A DNA stretch of 64,000 bases from Chitinophagaceae bacterium. GTDB lineage: Bacteria > Bacteroidota > Bacteroidia > Chitinophagales > Chitinophagaceae. Each line of letters opens with the position of its first letter. Position 1 is the stretch's first letter. This document shows, piece after piece, positions 9,037-17,880 of the stretch. The DNA lies in the NCBI GenBank assembly GCA_020847395.1, contig JADLCD010000110.1:1-64000 (forward strand). Direction: 5' to 3'. Under the pieces are notes generated by a model, which was given only the letters and a program-made list of their open reading frames with translations, was not told the origin of the DNA and ran no database searches. The translations under genes were made by a program, and so were the position numbers.

Positions 9037-9173
9037 CCCCATCCCCACAATTGCGCCATATTTTTACGGTATTTATCACCCGGTAAACACCTGCGTGCAG
9101 GCAGGTTGTTAAATATAAATTTTGTATGATGAAAACCCTTTGTTTACTTATCTTGCAGCCTCAAATTTGTATT

Positions 9174-9422
9174 ATGACAGATAAGAAAGCCACGGGCACT
9201 TTGTTCAATAAACAAAACTATATGTGGATGGCAATAGGCGCTGCGGTAATGGTTATAGCACTGTTGCTTATGGCCGGAGGAAAAAGTGATGATCCCAAGG
9301 TTTTTGATTATAACCAGGTATACAGTAAAACACGTATTACCGTGGCGCCAATACTATTAATGCTTGGTTTGATGATTGAAGTTTACGCTATAATGCGAAA
9401 ACCCAAAGCATCTGAAAAATAA
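9174..9422 (+). CDS. DUF3098 small membrane protein
   Basis: This 82-residue protein has two transmembrane helices (about 15-33 and 57-75) around a short loop with FDYNQVYSKTRITVAPIL, which is diagnostic of DUF3098, a Bacteroidota-specific family of unknown function. The start at 9174 (MTDKKATGTLF) is preferred over an ATG at 9126 because the conserved domain begins there and the 16 additional residues are atypical. It sits just before uppP, and this neighbourhood (division/envelope genes, DUF3098, uppP) is common in the phylum, which suggests an envelope role. A strong terminator follows, so it may be transcribed separately from uppP. Confidence 0.85.
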   Translation: MTDKKATGTLFNKQNYMWMAIGAAVMVIALLLMAGGKSDDPKVFDYNQVYSKTRITVAPILLMLGLMIEVYAIMRKPKASEK

Positions 9423-9445
9423 AAATGCTAAAAAATAGTTATGTG

Positions 9446-9475
9446 AATGCGATGGTGCCCCCATCGCATTTTTTT
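9446..9475 (+). terminator. Rho-independent terminator after DUF3098
   Basis: AATGCGATGG (9446-9455) pairs perfectly with CCATCGCATT (9461-9470) over a 5-base loop, and seven Ts run from 9469. It stands 23 bases after the DUF3098 stop and 33 bases before the uppP start. Confidence 0.92.
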
Positions 9476-9508
9476 AAAAGATACTTTCCGGCTTAAATGA
9501 TATAACAC

Positions 9509-10330
9509 ATGAGTATAATACAGGCAATTATTATCGCTATTATTGAAGGGCTTACAGAATTTCTTCCTGTTTCCTCAACCGGGCACATGATTGTAGCAAG
9601 CTCTTTAATGGGAATTTCGGAGAGTGATTTTACCAAGATATTTGAGATAGCCATTCAATTAGGCGCAATACTTTCTGTAATAATATTATACTGGAAAAAG
9701 TTTTTTGATTTCAGCAAATGGCAGTTTTATGTAAAGCTGTTTATTGCGGTTATACCGGCACTGGTATTGGGCAAATTATTGTCTGATAAAATTGATGAGC
9801 TGCTTGAAAGCCCGACAACCGTTGCCATAACCATGTTGCTGGGTGGTATCGTGTTGATCTATATTGATAAATTCTTCAAAAACCCAACCATAACAAACGA
9901 TAAGGATATCAGCTATGGAAAAGCATTTATGATCGGGTTGTGGCAATGTATTGCCATGATACCGGGTGTAAGCCGCAGTGCCGCCAGTATTATTGGCGGT
10001 ATGCAGCAAAAACTTACCCGTACGCTTGCTGCGGAATTTTCTTTCTTTCTTGCTGTTCCTACCATGTTTGCGGCAACGGCATATAAGCTGTTTCTGAAAA
10101 AATACCCAACCACGCAGGGAGAGGTGAAGGGATATGATATCGTATTCAGCAATGCCGCCAATACCCAGGCTTTTATTATAGGCAATGTAGTGGCATTTAT
10201 TGTGGCGGTGCTTGCTATCAAATTTTTTATCGGTTACCTGCAAAAACACGGGTTTAAACTTTTTGGTATTTACCGTATTATTGCAGGAGCAATTTTGCTT
10301 ATCCTCATTTATGCAGGATACCTGAAATAG
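9509..10330 (+). CDS. uppP: Undecaprenyl-diphosphatase
   Basis: This 273-residue integral membrane enzyme (UppP/BacA family) dephosphorylates undecaprenyl diphosphate to recycle the lipid carrier of cell-wall synthesis; extra activity gives bacitracin tolerance. Both signature motifs are present: EGLTEFLPVSSTGH at residues 13-26 and PGVSRSAAS near 152-160 (the usual motif is PGVSRSG, so Gly is Ala here). About seven or eight hydrophobic helices follow in the normal pattern. The length is typical. The UMF1 transporter gene begins 15 bases after its stop, so the two are probably one operon. Confidence 0.96.
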   Translation: MSIIQAIIIAIIEGLTEFLPVSSTGHMIVASSLMGISESDFTKIFEIAIQLGAILSVIILYWKKFFDFSKWQFYVKLFIAVIPALVLGKLLSDKIDELLESPTTVAITMLLGGIVLIYIDKFFKNPTITNDKDISYGKAFMIGLWQCIAMIPGVSRSAASIIGGMQQKLTRTLAAEFSFFLAVPTMFAATAYKLFLKKYPTTQGEVKGYDIVFSNAANTQAFIIGNVVAFIVAVLAIKFFIGYLQKHGFKLFGIYRIIAGAILLILIYAGYLK

Positions 10331-10345
10331 TTTCAATCCCTTTTC

Positions 10346-11692
10346 ATGCAAACAGCATCAAAAAAAGTAGTAAACGGTTGGGCAATGTACGACTGGGCCA
10401 ACAGTGTATACAATCTCGTTATAACTACAACTATCTTCCCGGCGTATTATGTTGGCATTACACAGGCTGGTAATAGCAAGGGGGAACATTACGTGAATTT
10501 TTTTGGAAGAGAATTTACAAATACTACTTTGCTGGACTACGCTTTAGCGACAGTCTTTTTAATCGTTGCTATATCTTCTCCTATTTTATCTTCAATAGCT
10601 GATTACAGGAGAAATAAAAAAGTTTATCTCAGTGCATTTTCTATAATAGGCTCTTTGTCCTGCGCTGCTTTATTTTTCTTTAAACCCGGAATGATTGAGT
10701 ACGGCGTAATTATTTATTCAATTGCTGCACTTGGTTATTGGGGAAGCCTGGTATTTTACAATTCCTATCTGCCGGATATAGCTGCACCTGAAGACCAGGA
10801 CAGGATTAGTGCCAAAGGATATACATTAGGTTATATAGGAAGTGTGCTGCTACAGATTATTTGTTTTGTAATAATTGTAAAGCCCGGGTTGTTTGGGCTT
10901 GAATCAGAAGATAAAACGCTGCCCGTTCGTGTTTCATTTTTGCTTACAGGTTTATGGTGGATAGGCTTTGCGCAAATTACTTTGCGTGTTTTACCATTGC
11001 CAAGTAAAAAAGAAAGGCAGGAAAAAAAGAATGTACTGACGAATGGCTTTAAAGAATTAGGCATTGTTTTCAGGCAGTTAAAACAGATACCTGTGCTACG
11101 GAGATTTTTGCTTTCCTTCTTTTTATATAGTATGGGTGTGCAAACCATTATGCTTGTGGCGGCAGGGTTTAGTAAAAAAGAAATTTTTCCTGCTTCGGAA
11201 GATGAACCTAAATTATTATTCACACTCATCCTGATACAATTGGTGGCTATAGCCGGCGCCATTATAATGAGCAGGTTATCAAAGCGCATTGGTAATATAC
11301 AGGTGCTGATTGTTACAGTTTGTATCTGGATTGCCGTTTGTATTTGGGCATATTATGTACAAACACAAATACAGTTTTATATACTCGCTTCCTGTGTCGG
11401 GTTGATAATGGGCGGCATACAATCCATGAGCAGGAGCACGTATTCTAAATTTTTGCCTGAAACAAAAGACACTACATCCTTCTTCAGCTTTTATGATGTT
11501 ACGGAAAAGATTGCGTTGGTTATCGGGTTGTTTTCCTTCGGTTTCCTGGAAGAAATTACCGGCAGTATCAGAAATTCTGTTTTGGTATTGATTGTGTTTT
11601 TTGTTGCTGCGCTTATTGCGTTATTTTATACAAGGCGGGCGGTTAAAGCCTATCCCTCCTCCCTTTCTCAGGGAAAGGGAGCGGTACTGTAG
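10346..11692 (+). CDS. MFS transporter, UMF1/Atg22-like
   Basis: This 448-residue protein is a twelve-helix major facilitator of the UMF1 family, related to yeast Atg22 vacuolar amino-acid exporters. The N-terminal KKVVNGWAMYDWANSVYNLVI segment is the family's hallmark. The substrate in bacteria is unknown. It follows uppP by 15 bases. The last residues (SSLSQGKGAVL) are encoded by an inverted repeat at 11659-11681 of the type normally found between genes, so the original C-terminus has probably been replaced or extended by repeat DNA. The transport core looks intact. Confidence 0.88.
   Translation: MQTASKKVVNGWAMYDWANSVYNLVITTTIFPAYYVGITQAGNSKGEHYVNFFGREFTNTTLLDYALATVFLIVAISSPILSSIADYRRNKKVYLSAFSIIGSLSCAALFFFKPGMIEYGVIIYSIAALGYWGSLVFYNSYLPDIAAPEDQDRISAKGYTLGYIGSVLLQIICFVIIVKPGLFGLESEDKTLPVRVSFLLTGLWWIGFAQITLRVLPLPSKKERQEKKNVLTNGFKELGIVFRQLKQIPVLRRFLLSFFLYSMGVQTIMLVAAGFSKKEIFPASEDEPKLLFTLILIQLVAIAGAIIMSRLSKRIGNIQVLIVTVCIWIAVCIWAYYVQTQIQFYILASCVGLIMGGIQSMSRSTYSKFLPETKDTTSFFSFYDVTEKIALVIGLFSFGFLEEITGSIRNSVLVLIVFFVAALIALFYTRRAVKAYPSSLSQGKGAVL
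11659..11681. repeat. Inverted repeat overlapping the 3' end of the UMF1 gene
   Basis: CTCCCTTTC (11659-11667) and GAAAGGGAG (11673-11681) form a perfect 9-bp stem. A related CTCC...GGAGG-rich element lies at 11812-11832 in the following gap. Such elements are normally intergenic in Bacteroidota, but here one forms the last codons of a gene and may also act as its terminator. Confidence 0.7.
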
Positions 11693-11880
11693 GCCATTAA
11701 TAAGCTGTATGTCTTCCTCATCAACTATTGTAATGCTACTGGTCGAAATTTAACAACCTTATTATTTAACAGCATTTCGCAGAGCCGGCCTTTGTGCTTA
11801 GGACTCCTTCCCTTCGGGGAGGCAGGGAGGGGCTGCTGTCAGTATCATTTCATTCCTTTTTTCTCTATGTATATTTATGA

Positions 11881-11900
11881 AACTGACGGCACTGTCAGTT
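11881..11900. repeat. Small inverted repeat before the DUF3748 gene
   Basis: AACTGAC (11881-11887) and GTCAGTT (11894-11900) form a 7-bp stem with a 6-base loop, ending 28 bases before the chosen start at 11929. It could be an operator or leader hairpin; the sequence alone does not decide. Confidence 0.35.
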
Positions 11901-11928
11901 AACAGTTATGATTGTACATCAAAACCAT

Positions 11929-13302
11929 ATGAACAGGGCACTCCTGGCTGCAGCATTGCTTTGTTTCAATTTCTTTCATTGTACCAACGTTCAAAAAGAA
12001 AGCATTATGCATTTTACAGAATCGCAACTTACATATGATAAGCACGGGCATTTCCTTAATTCAACACAGGTTTTTTCGCCAGACGATAAATGGATAGTAT
12101 ATGATACCAGGAACGATGATGGCGGCATTGGCGTAACAGGAAGTATAGAAATGGTGAATGTGCAAACAGGAGAGATCAGTCAACTATATAAAACACAAAA
12201 CCAAACCAGGTATGGGCCGGGCGTTGGCGCGGCTACATTCAGTCCAAAGGCAGATACAGTATTGTTCATTCATGGCATTCGCAATGCAGATGAAAAAAAT
12301 CCTTATGGTTTTGCAAGAAGAACGGCTGTAGCTATTGATATCAACAAACCTTTTGAACCTATTTTTATGGATGCCCGTAATATTAATGCACCCTTTACTC
12401 CCGGTGCATTAAGAGGCGGAACGCATGCATATACCTGGAGTGGTGACGGGCAATGGATTTGCTTTACTTATAACGACTATATTATTGAACAGCTTGGCAA
12501 AACGGATACTACGGTAAAAGACCTGCGCACGATAGCAGTAATGGCTCCGGGAAAAGTGAATGTACAGGCTGATTCAACTATGGAAAATAACAGCGGTGAA
12601 AAATTTGCTGTGGTGGTTGCAGCAGTAAAAGAAAATCCTGCTGCCGGCAGCGATGAAATAGATAAAGCATTTGATGAAGGCTGGATTGGAAAAAAAGGCT
12701 ACAAAAAAAGTGATGGCACATGGCAAAACCGGGCCGTAGCATTCCAGGGTAATGTAAAGAACAACCAACAGCAAAGTATAGCCGAAGTTTTTGTAGCAGA
12801 TATTCCTGATGATATTACTATAGCCACTCCCGGAAAGCCACTGGAGGGAACGGCAACAACCAGGCCCAATATACCACAGGGTGTTACGCAAAGAAGAATA
12901 ACATATACAGAAAAAGGAATTGTAGGGCCAAGGCATTGGCTTAAATCATCTGCCGATGGGTCGCAAATATTTTTTCTTACCAAAGATAAAAAAGGTATTG
13001 TGCAGATTTTCGCTGTGTCGCCCAACGGCGGAGATATACAACAAATTTCCTTCAATGAATTTTCAGTAGAAGGGTCGATCAATGTAAGTTCTGATGATAA
13101 GTATATTGCCTATATAGCGGATAATAGTGTATTTATTACCGATATTAAAACACATGAATCATTCCGGCTGAATGCGGCAGATAAAAATGCTGCGCCTTCC
13201 GGTGCTGCAATATGGTCGAACGATGGAAAAATTTTAGCGTTCAATCGTAAGGTGAAAGACGGGAATGAAAGTTATTACCAGGTGTTTGTGTTGAAGAGGT
13301 AA
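11929..13302 (+). CDS. DUF3748 (YidR-like) beta-propeller lipoprotein
   Basis: This 457-residue protein resembles E. coli YidR (DUF3748), a predicted WD40/TolB-like propeller of unknown function. Conserved stretches include STQVFSPDDKWIVYDTR, GPGVGAATFSPKADTVLFIHG, NAPFTPGALRGGTHAY and CFTYNDY. The start at 11929 (MNRALLAAALL) gives a signal peptide with Cys in FFHC near residue 19, which is consistent with a lipoprotein; an ATG at 11908 is possible but would put seven polar residues before it. The C-terminal part has repeated propeller strands (SSDDKYIAYIADNS, WSNDGKILAFNR). It is convergent with the restriction endonuclease gene. The molecular role is unknown. Confidence 0.85.
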   Translation: MNRALLAAALLCFNFFHCTNVQKESIMHFTESQLTYDKHGHFLNSTQVFSPDDKWIVYDTRNDDGGIGVTGSIEMVNVQTGEISQLYKTQNQTRYGPGVGAATFSPKADTVLFIHGIRNADEKNPYGFARRTAVAIDINKPFEPIFMDARNINAPFTPGALRGGTHAYTWSGDGQWICFTYNDYIIEQLGKTDTTVKDLRTIAVMAPGKVNVQADSTMENNSGEKFAVVVAAVKENPAAGSDEIDKAFDEGWIGKKGYKKSDGTWQNRAVAFQGNVKNNQQQSIAEVFVADIPDDITIATPGKPLEGTATTRPNIPQGVTQRRITYTEKGIVGPRHWLKSSADGSQIFFLTKDKKGIVQIFAVSPNGGDIQQISFNEFSVEGSINVSSDDKYIAYIADNSVFITDIKTHESFRLNAADKNAAPSGAAIWSNDGKILAFNRKVKDGNESYYQVFVLKR

Positions 13303-13354
13303 GGAAATAGTCACCACATAGGCGCATATAGTCGGTAAAATACTTTTGTGATAC

Positions 13355-14101
13355 TTATTGCATTGATTTTAAGCGTTGGATTTCCTCTTGTATTTCCTGA
13401 ATGACAGCTTTGTTTTGTATTTCCTTTTTATTTTTAACTTTACCGGAGAAGATGATAAAAACCTGCCCACCATAATCCTTTTCAAAACTATCAAAATTAG
13501 CCTGCATTCTTTCAGACGGTTTATAGTTGCCAAAATTTGAATTTGCAGTAATTGGCTTTATTTGAATGCCGAAGGCTTTTGTGCCAACTTTTCCAATATA
13601 ATCAATGTCTCCGGCGTGGTCTAAATCGGCATCAGATTCTTCAAATATGATATCTGGGAATATTTTTGATAAACTATCTGTGATAATTGATTTTTCAGTA
13701 ACAAATCCATCATAAGTTCTTGGGATAGTAACCTCATAGATATAATCAACACAATCCTGTAAAGTGATTTTATTAAAAGCCTCAATCCATTCAGGAATCA
13801 CAACTTCTGTAATCTTTTCATATAAACGTTCTCCTAATTCTTCTAATATTTCTTTGGTAATTTTAACAGCATGCTTCTGGGATTTAGTATAAGCCTTCTC
13901 AAAATAAAAGCTTTTCCATTCGTCAAAAGTTTTTGGCTGGCACTGTCGAATTAACTCCATTACCGGCCCGACTTTATTTGGTCTTGTAAGCTGGTAAGCA
14001 TTACTTGTATAGTTCAGCACCTTTTCTTTTTTACCAAAAGGCTTGGCATATTTATACACAGGTTGCTCATTTTCTTCTAATTCTCCCAATTCTTCAACCA
14101 T
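13355..14101 (-). CDS. Type II restriction endonuclease, MjaI-like
   Basis: This 248-residue protein looks like an MjaI-family restriction enzyme; the characterised MjaI cuts at CTAG. Family-like segments include LNYTSNAYQLTRPNKVGPV near the N-terminus, the EWKSFYFEKA and EVVIPEWIEAFNKIT helices, and RTYDGFVTEKSII. The PD-(D/E)xK-like nuclease core is DIDYIG around residue 166, followed by FGIQIKPIT around 180, where Gln occupies the place of the usual acidic residue, as I recall for this family. The gene starts 3 bases after the methyltransferase stop, so the methyltransferase is translated first and coupling is likely. The family assignment is from memory of these motifs and the actual target site is inferred. 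Confidence 0.78.
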   Translation of the reverse strand: MVEELGELEENEQPVYKYAKPFGKKEKVLNYTSNAYQLTRPNKVGPVMELIRQCQPKTFDEWKSFYFEKAYTKSQKHAVKITKEILEELGERLYEKITEVVIPEWIEAFNKITLQDCVDYIYEVTIPRTYDGFVTEKSIITDSLSKIFPDIIFEESDADLDHAGDIDYIGKVGTKAFGIQIKPITANSNFGNYKPSERMQANFDSFEKDYGGQVFIIFSGKVKNKKEIQNKAVIQEIQEEIQRLKSMQ

Positions 14102-14104
14102 TGG

Positions 14105-15394
14105 TTATGATTTAAGCAGATTCAAAAATTTTTCTTTGTATTTGAACTCAAATGCTTCGTCAACCTGAGCCAGTCTGTTCTTTAATAAATGAGCGTTTAG
14201 AAAGGTCTTATTTTCCAAATATAAATAACAAAGTAAGTTGTTGTTTTCGTCGTGCATTTGTTTGTCAAATTTCAGAAATACTTTTTTCCCTTTTGTTTTG
14301 TTGTGTAAAAATTCAGTCGCTTTCCCATTAATTTTTATATCTTCTTTTATACCAATCAATCTTACTATTACGTCATTATTTAATCGTATTATTTCTGAAG
14401 TTATTATTTCTTTCACGGTAAAATATTCTTCTCTTTTGGAAGAACTGTTTTTATCTATTTTAGAACCAAATTGTAATTTCTTTATATCAATCTTTTTATC
14501 AAGTTTATGGGGGTCTTTAAATATATATGGAAGCTGACTGATTTGCTTGTCAAAGTTTGTTTGAAAAGTCTCTCTTTTTATAAATTTATATTTTGTTCCT
14601 TCTATATCAGGTTGTATAGCGCCTATTTTTTCTTTTATTACCGGAATAAATTCAGTATTAATTTCAAAGCTTGCTGAATTTCGTCCTAAGTTTTTTGCTG
14701 CGAGAGCTGTAGTCCCACTTCCTCCAAATGGATCTAATACGTTTTCACCATAAAATGAAAACATCTTTATTAATCGCCTCGGTAGTTCTTCCGGAAACAT
14801 CGCAATATGACCATTGTTTTGTCGTGCACCAGCAAAGTTCCAATGACCAGCAAAAAAAGTATTCCATTCTTCTGCAGTCATTTTAGATAACTCTTTTTGT
14901 TCTTTTGTAGGTTTAGGGGCTTCTCCCAGCTTTTTAAAAATTAAAATAAATTCATAATCAATTTTTAAAATGCCGTTTCTGGGATATGGATAAGACCCCA
15001 TTTGTATGCCGCCGCCAGTAGTGTTGGAAGTTGTGACTTTTTGCCAGATAATAGCACCCATGTAATCAAACCCTATATTCTCACAGAATTTGATAATCTC
15101 TTCACGTCTAGGTATTACTTTATATCTGCCATAATAAACTGAGCGGGCAAATTGATCTCCAATATTTATACAGAGCCTGCATCCGTTATGCAAAACACGG
15201 TAACATTCTTTCCAAACAAGGTTTAGGTTGTTGATATAATTTTCATAGCTATCATGAAATCCAATTTGATTATCTGATCCATAATCTTTCAATTGCCAAT
15301 AAGGTGGGGAAGTGATGGCCAAATGCATAGAACTATCTTTCAATTCATGCATCTCTCTACTATCACCATTTATAACTTTATGAAAAGTACTCAC
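14105..15394 (-). CDS. DNA methyltransferase (beta class, probably N4-cytosine) with a C-terminal SNase-like domain
   Basis: This 429-residue protein would protect DNA from the adjacent endonuclease. The methyltransferase domain (about 1-255) has catalytic motif IV TSPPYW near residue 29 followed much later by the AdoMet-binding motif I DPFGGSGTTALAA near 218, the order of the beta class; SPPYW favours N4-cytosine modification. After a basic linker, residues about 325-429 resemble a staphylococcal-nuclease fold: VRLIGI, GKKVFLKFD, LLCYLYL, TFLNAHLLKNRLAQV, then a final F-rich helix. Of the nuclease catalytic residues only the Arg of VRLIGI is kept. The acidic metal ligands and the second Arg are replaced (KEDI; NNNLL), so this domain is probably a binding or structural module. 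The tail is very AT-rich (27% and 23% GC in two 60-base blocks at 14281 and 14401). Confidence 0.9.
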   Translation of the reverse strand: MSTFHKVINGDSREMHELKDSSMHLAITSPPYWQLKDYGSDNQIGFHDSYENYINNLNLVWKECYRVLHNGCRLCINIGDQFARSVYYGRYKVIPRREEIIKFCENIGFDYMGAIIWQKVTTSNTTGGGIQMGSYPYPRNGILKIDYEFILIFKKLGEAPKPTKEQKELSKMTAEEWNTFFAGHWNFAGARQNNGHIAMFPEELPRRLIKMFSFYGENVLDPFGGSGTTALAAKNLGRNSASFEINTEFIPVIKEKIGAIQPDIEGTKYKFIKRETFQTNFDKQISQLPYIFKDPHKLDKKIDIKKLQFGSKIDKNSSSKREEYFTVKEIITSEIIRLNNDVIVRLIGIKEDIKINGKATEFLHNKTKGKKVFLKFDKQMHDENNNLLCYLYLENKTFLNAHLLKNRLAQVDEAFEFKYKEKFLNLLKS

Positions 15395-15412
15395 TTATTA
15401 TATTTATTATAA

Positions 15413-15420
15413 CAAATGTA
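15413..15420 (-). promoter_or_regulatory. Candidate -7 box for the restriction-modification operon
   Basis: On the reverse strand this reads TACATTTG, matching TAnnTTTG exactly, 18 bases upstream of the methyltransferase start. A correctly spaced -33 TTG is not evident. The remaining gap to 15607 has only weak inverted repeats (CTGCCC/GGGCAG; GTTTCAA/TTGAAAC) downstream of the pspC stop. Confidence 0.4.
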
Positions 15421-15607
15421 CAATTATGCAATTAACTTAATTCTAATGTTAAAAATTTGTAGAATACTGTATGAGAAAATGAATTGTTTGATATTGTTTT
15501 TTATTTCAAATTCCTGCAAACACACAACTGCCCCGCAATATAACCTGCAGGGCAGCATTTGTTTCAACTTCAACCTTTCTATTGAAACGATTTTTAACCT
15601 TTATTTT

Positions 15608-17866
15608 CTATCTACCGGTAGTAAGAAAAAGAAAGGGTGTATGTAAATCTTCTGAAGTTTTTTTTCCTGCCAGCTCTTCACGTTCACTTTCATTTTCAGA
15701 AGTTGTTATTTTTCTTTCCGCAGGTTTGGATTGTTTTGGCGGATTAGGTGATGCAGGTGCAGCAGGTTTAACTGTATCAATTTCTATCTTCTCATTATCT
15801 CCATTCTTTTTATAACGGTAAGTACCTTTTCCATCTTCCAGTTCGCCTTCCGCTTCTATTTCCACTCCATTATCATCTGCTTTCAATTTAAATTTGCCAT
15901 TCTTTACTTTCTTATTATCATCTTTACTTTCATACTTTTTATCAGTTCTTTCCAGTCCATCATTAGTCATAATGTATTGCACATTATTGTCCCAGGAATA
16001 AGAATTATCCCACTTGTCTTTCCAGTCAATATTCCAGCCTTTTCTGCGATTAAAATTTATATCAAACCAATCATAGCGGTCTATACTTCCATCAATCATA
16101 ATTTTTTTACCAACAGGCACTTCAACAATCACCATTACCTGCTGATTGCGGAACTTGTTAGTGCTGGATACCGGAAATCCCTTTGGAAAATAAAACGCGC
16201 TATCCTTTTGGGTTATTGGAAAATTGATGCTGCCCGCATTGTTTTCCGCACTCGCCGGGGTATTGCCAAGTGATAATTTTATCAGCCTTATATGATAAGC
16301 GCTGTCTTCACTTTTAACAACCTTCAGTCTTACAGTGTTCAGTAACATGCTATCCTCATTCAACGAAAGAAAAGGAAAATCACCATCAAACCAATCAGAG
16401 CTATAATACCTAACTTTTCCATCCATCACTTTTATAAACATATTACCATTTGCAGGTTGGGTAATTGCTACGTCTTCATTTACACTTGTTTTTATCCTGA
16501 AATTTCTTCCAACCATTCCTATTAAAACAAACAAACTAATCAACCCTAAAATCCACAAACTGCCGAATGTATAACCGAGGTATGGATTTCTTGATTTTAC
16601 CCGCATAATTCTTCTTACAATCCAAACTACCAGCGCAATAATGGGAACGCCTATGAATAATGTGAGTACGCTCCATGCAAAGAAATTTTGCCAGAAACCT
16701 TCGAGTAAGAAATTTTTAAGAGGGAATACTGCCACACCACTATATAATATTGCTATTAATGCAATCAGCAATGCAAAAGCAATACAACCTGCAATACACA
16801 AAAAGAAAGCTTTGAATAATATACCTATGGCGTTGCCAATGCCTGTACCTGTTTTTCTTGCAGCAGGGCCCACTTCAGCAGCAAATGCCTGTGTACGTTG
16901 CCCGATGGTTTCCTTCATTTCAGCGCCAACTATTTTCGCTTTTTCCCTAAACTCTGTACCTAACTTTTCACCACGGTTTTTCACGCTCTGTAATTCTTCC
17001 TGCACGGTATTTTTAATACTTTCCAGGTCAATTTTTTCGCCACGCATTTCCAGTTTTTCACTCGCCGTTACTGCCTTGGGCAACACAATCCAAAGAATAA
17101 TATAGGTTACGAAGAAGGTACCACCTAAACCGCTGAAGGCAACCCAGGGGCCTCTCCAATGCCACCAGAAACCACTAAATATATTAGGGAGCATACCAAA
17201 CAAAAACGGCAACAGGAAAATTAAACGGGGTATCCAGGTATCTATATTAAAATATGCGCTTAAACCACCGGCCACACCACCTATCAATTTATTTTCCGGA
17301 TCGCGGTAAAGCCTTTTGCGCACATTAGCTTGCAAAGGCCTTACCGGTAAAATAATCCATAAAATAATGTACAACACTATGCCAAATCCAAAGCCGCCAA
17401 AAGCAATTAAAGCAAATATGATACGCACTACCGCAGGGTCAATTTTCATATAATGCGCTATGCCTGCACAAACACCACCCAATACTTTGTCATTAGCCGC
17501 TCTTGACAACCTGCGCGGTTCTTCATATGCCTGCTGGGTATTAGTTGACTGACTGCTTTCGGTTTTTGCATAATCTGTAGCGCTGCCTGCATATGTTGCA
17601 TCCTGCTCTTCAAAATCTTCTGGTCTGCCCATACTTACCATCACCGCATTTACGTCTTCATCAGTAATACAAACCGCTCCTTTCTTTAATTTTTCATCAA
17701 ACAACTCGGCAATACGGTTTTCAATATCATTGATGATCTCATCCCTTCCTTCTTCATGGGCAAAATAACGGCGCAGACTTTCAATATACTGCTTCAACGC
17801 TTCGTAAGCCGTTTCCTCTATGGGTATTACCCTGCCTTGAAAATTTATATTTATTACCTTTTTCAT
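15608..17866 (-). CDS. Tandem PspC-domain membrane protein
   Basis: This 752-residue envelope protein belongs to a Bacteroidota group of large PspC proteins. It has an N-terminal cytosolic module (about 1-85; INFQGRVIPIEETAYEALKQYI, DIENRIAELFDEKL), then two PspC domains, each with the KxxGGVxAGxxxY pattern and membrane helices (KVLGGVCAGIAHYMKID near 130; KLIGGVAGGLSAYFNID near 190). Further helices near 350-450 lead to a probable extracytoplasmic beta-rich domain and a charged, Lys-rich C-terminal tail. PspC proteins elsewhere sense envelope stress. The padR gene ends 14 bases upstream on the same strand, so the two form a regulator-target operon likely repressed by PadR. Confidence 0.88.
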   Translation of the reverse strand: MKKVININFQGRVIPIEETAYEALKQYIESLRRYFAHEEGRDEIINDIENRIAELFDEKLKKGAVCITDEDVNAVMVSMGRPEDFEEQDATYAGSATDYAKTESSQSTNTQQAYEEPRRLSRAANDKVLGGVCAGIAHYMKIDPAVVRIIFALIAFGGFGFGIVLYIILWIILPVRPLQANVRKRLYRDPENKLIGGVAGGLSAYFNIDTWIPRLIFLLPFLFGMLPNIFSGFWWHWRGPWVAFSGLGGTFFVTYIILWIVLPKAVTASEKLEMRGEKIDLESIKNTVQEELQSVKNRGEKLGTEFREKAKIVGAEMKETIGQRTQAFAAEVGPAARKTGTGIGNAIGILFKAFFLCIAGCIAFALLIALIAILYSGVAVFPLKNFLLEGFWQNFFAWSVLTLFIGVPIIALVVWIVRRIMRVKSRNPYLGYTFGSLWILGLISLFVLIGMVGRNFRIKTSVNEDVAITQPANGNMFIKVMDGKVRYYSSDWFDGDFPFLSLNEDSMLLNTVRLKVVKSEDSAYHIRLIKLSLGNTPASAENNAGSINFPITQKDSAFYFPKGFPVSSTNKFRNQQVMVIVEVPVGKKIMIDGSIDRYDWFDINFNRRKGWNIDWKDKWDNSYSWDNNVQYIMTNDGLERTDKKYESKDDNKKVKNGKFKLKADDNGVEIEAEGELEDGKGTYRYKKNGDNEKIEIDTVKPAAPASPNPPKQSKPAERKITTSENESEREELAGKKTSEDLHTPFLFLTTGR

Positions 17867-17880
17867 GATCTGTTCAATTT

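Noticed and set aside
8882-9079. 65-residue reverse frame over the tandem repeats
   Set aside because: It is translated repeat DNA with no homology.
9776-10351. 191-residue reverse frame opposite uppP
   Set aside because: It is the shadow of the strongly conserved uppP gene; its Cys/His-rich translation is not protein-like.
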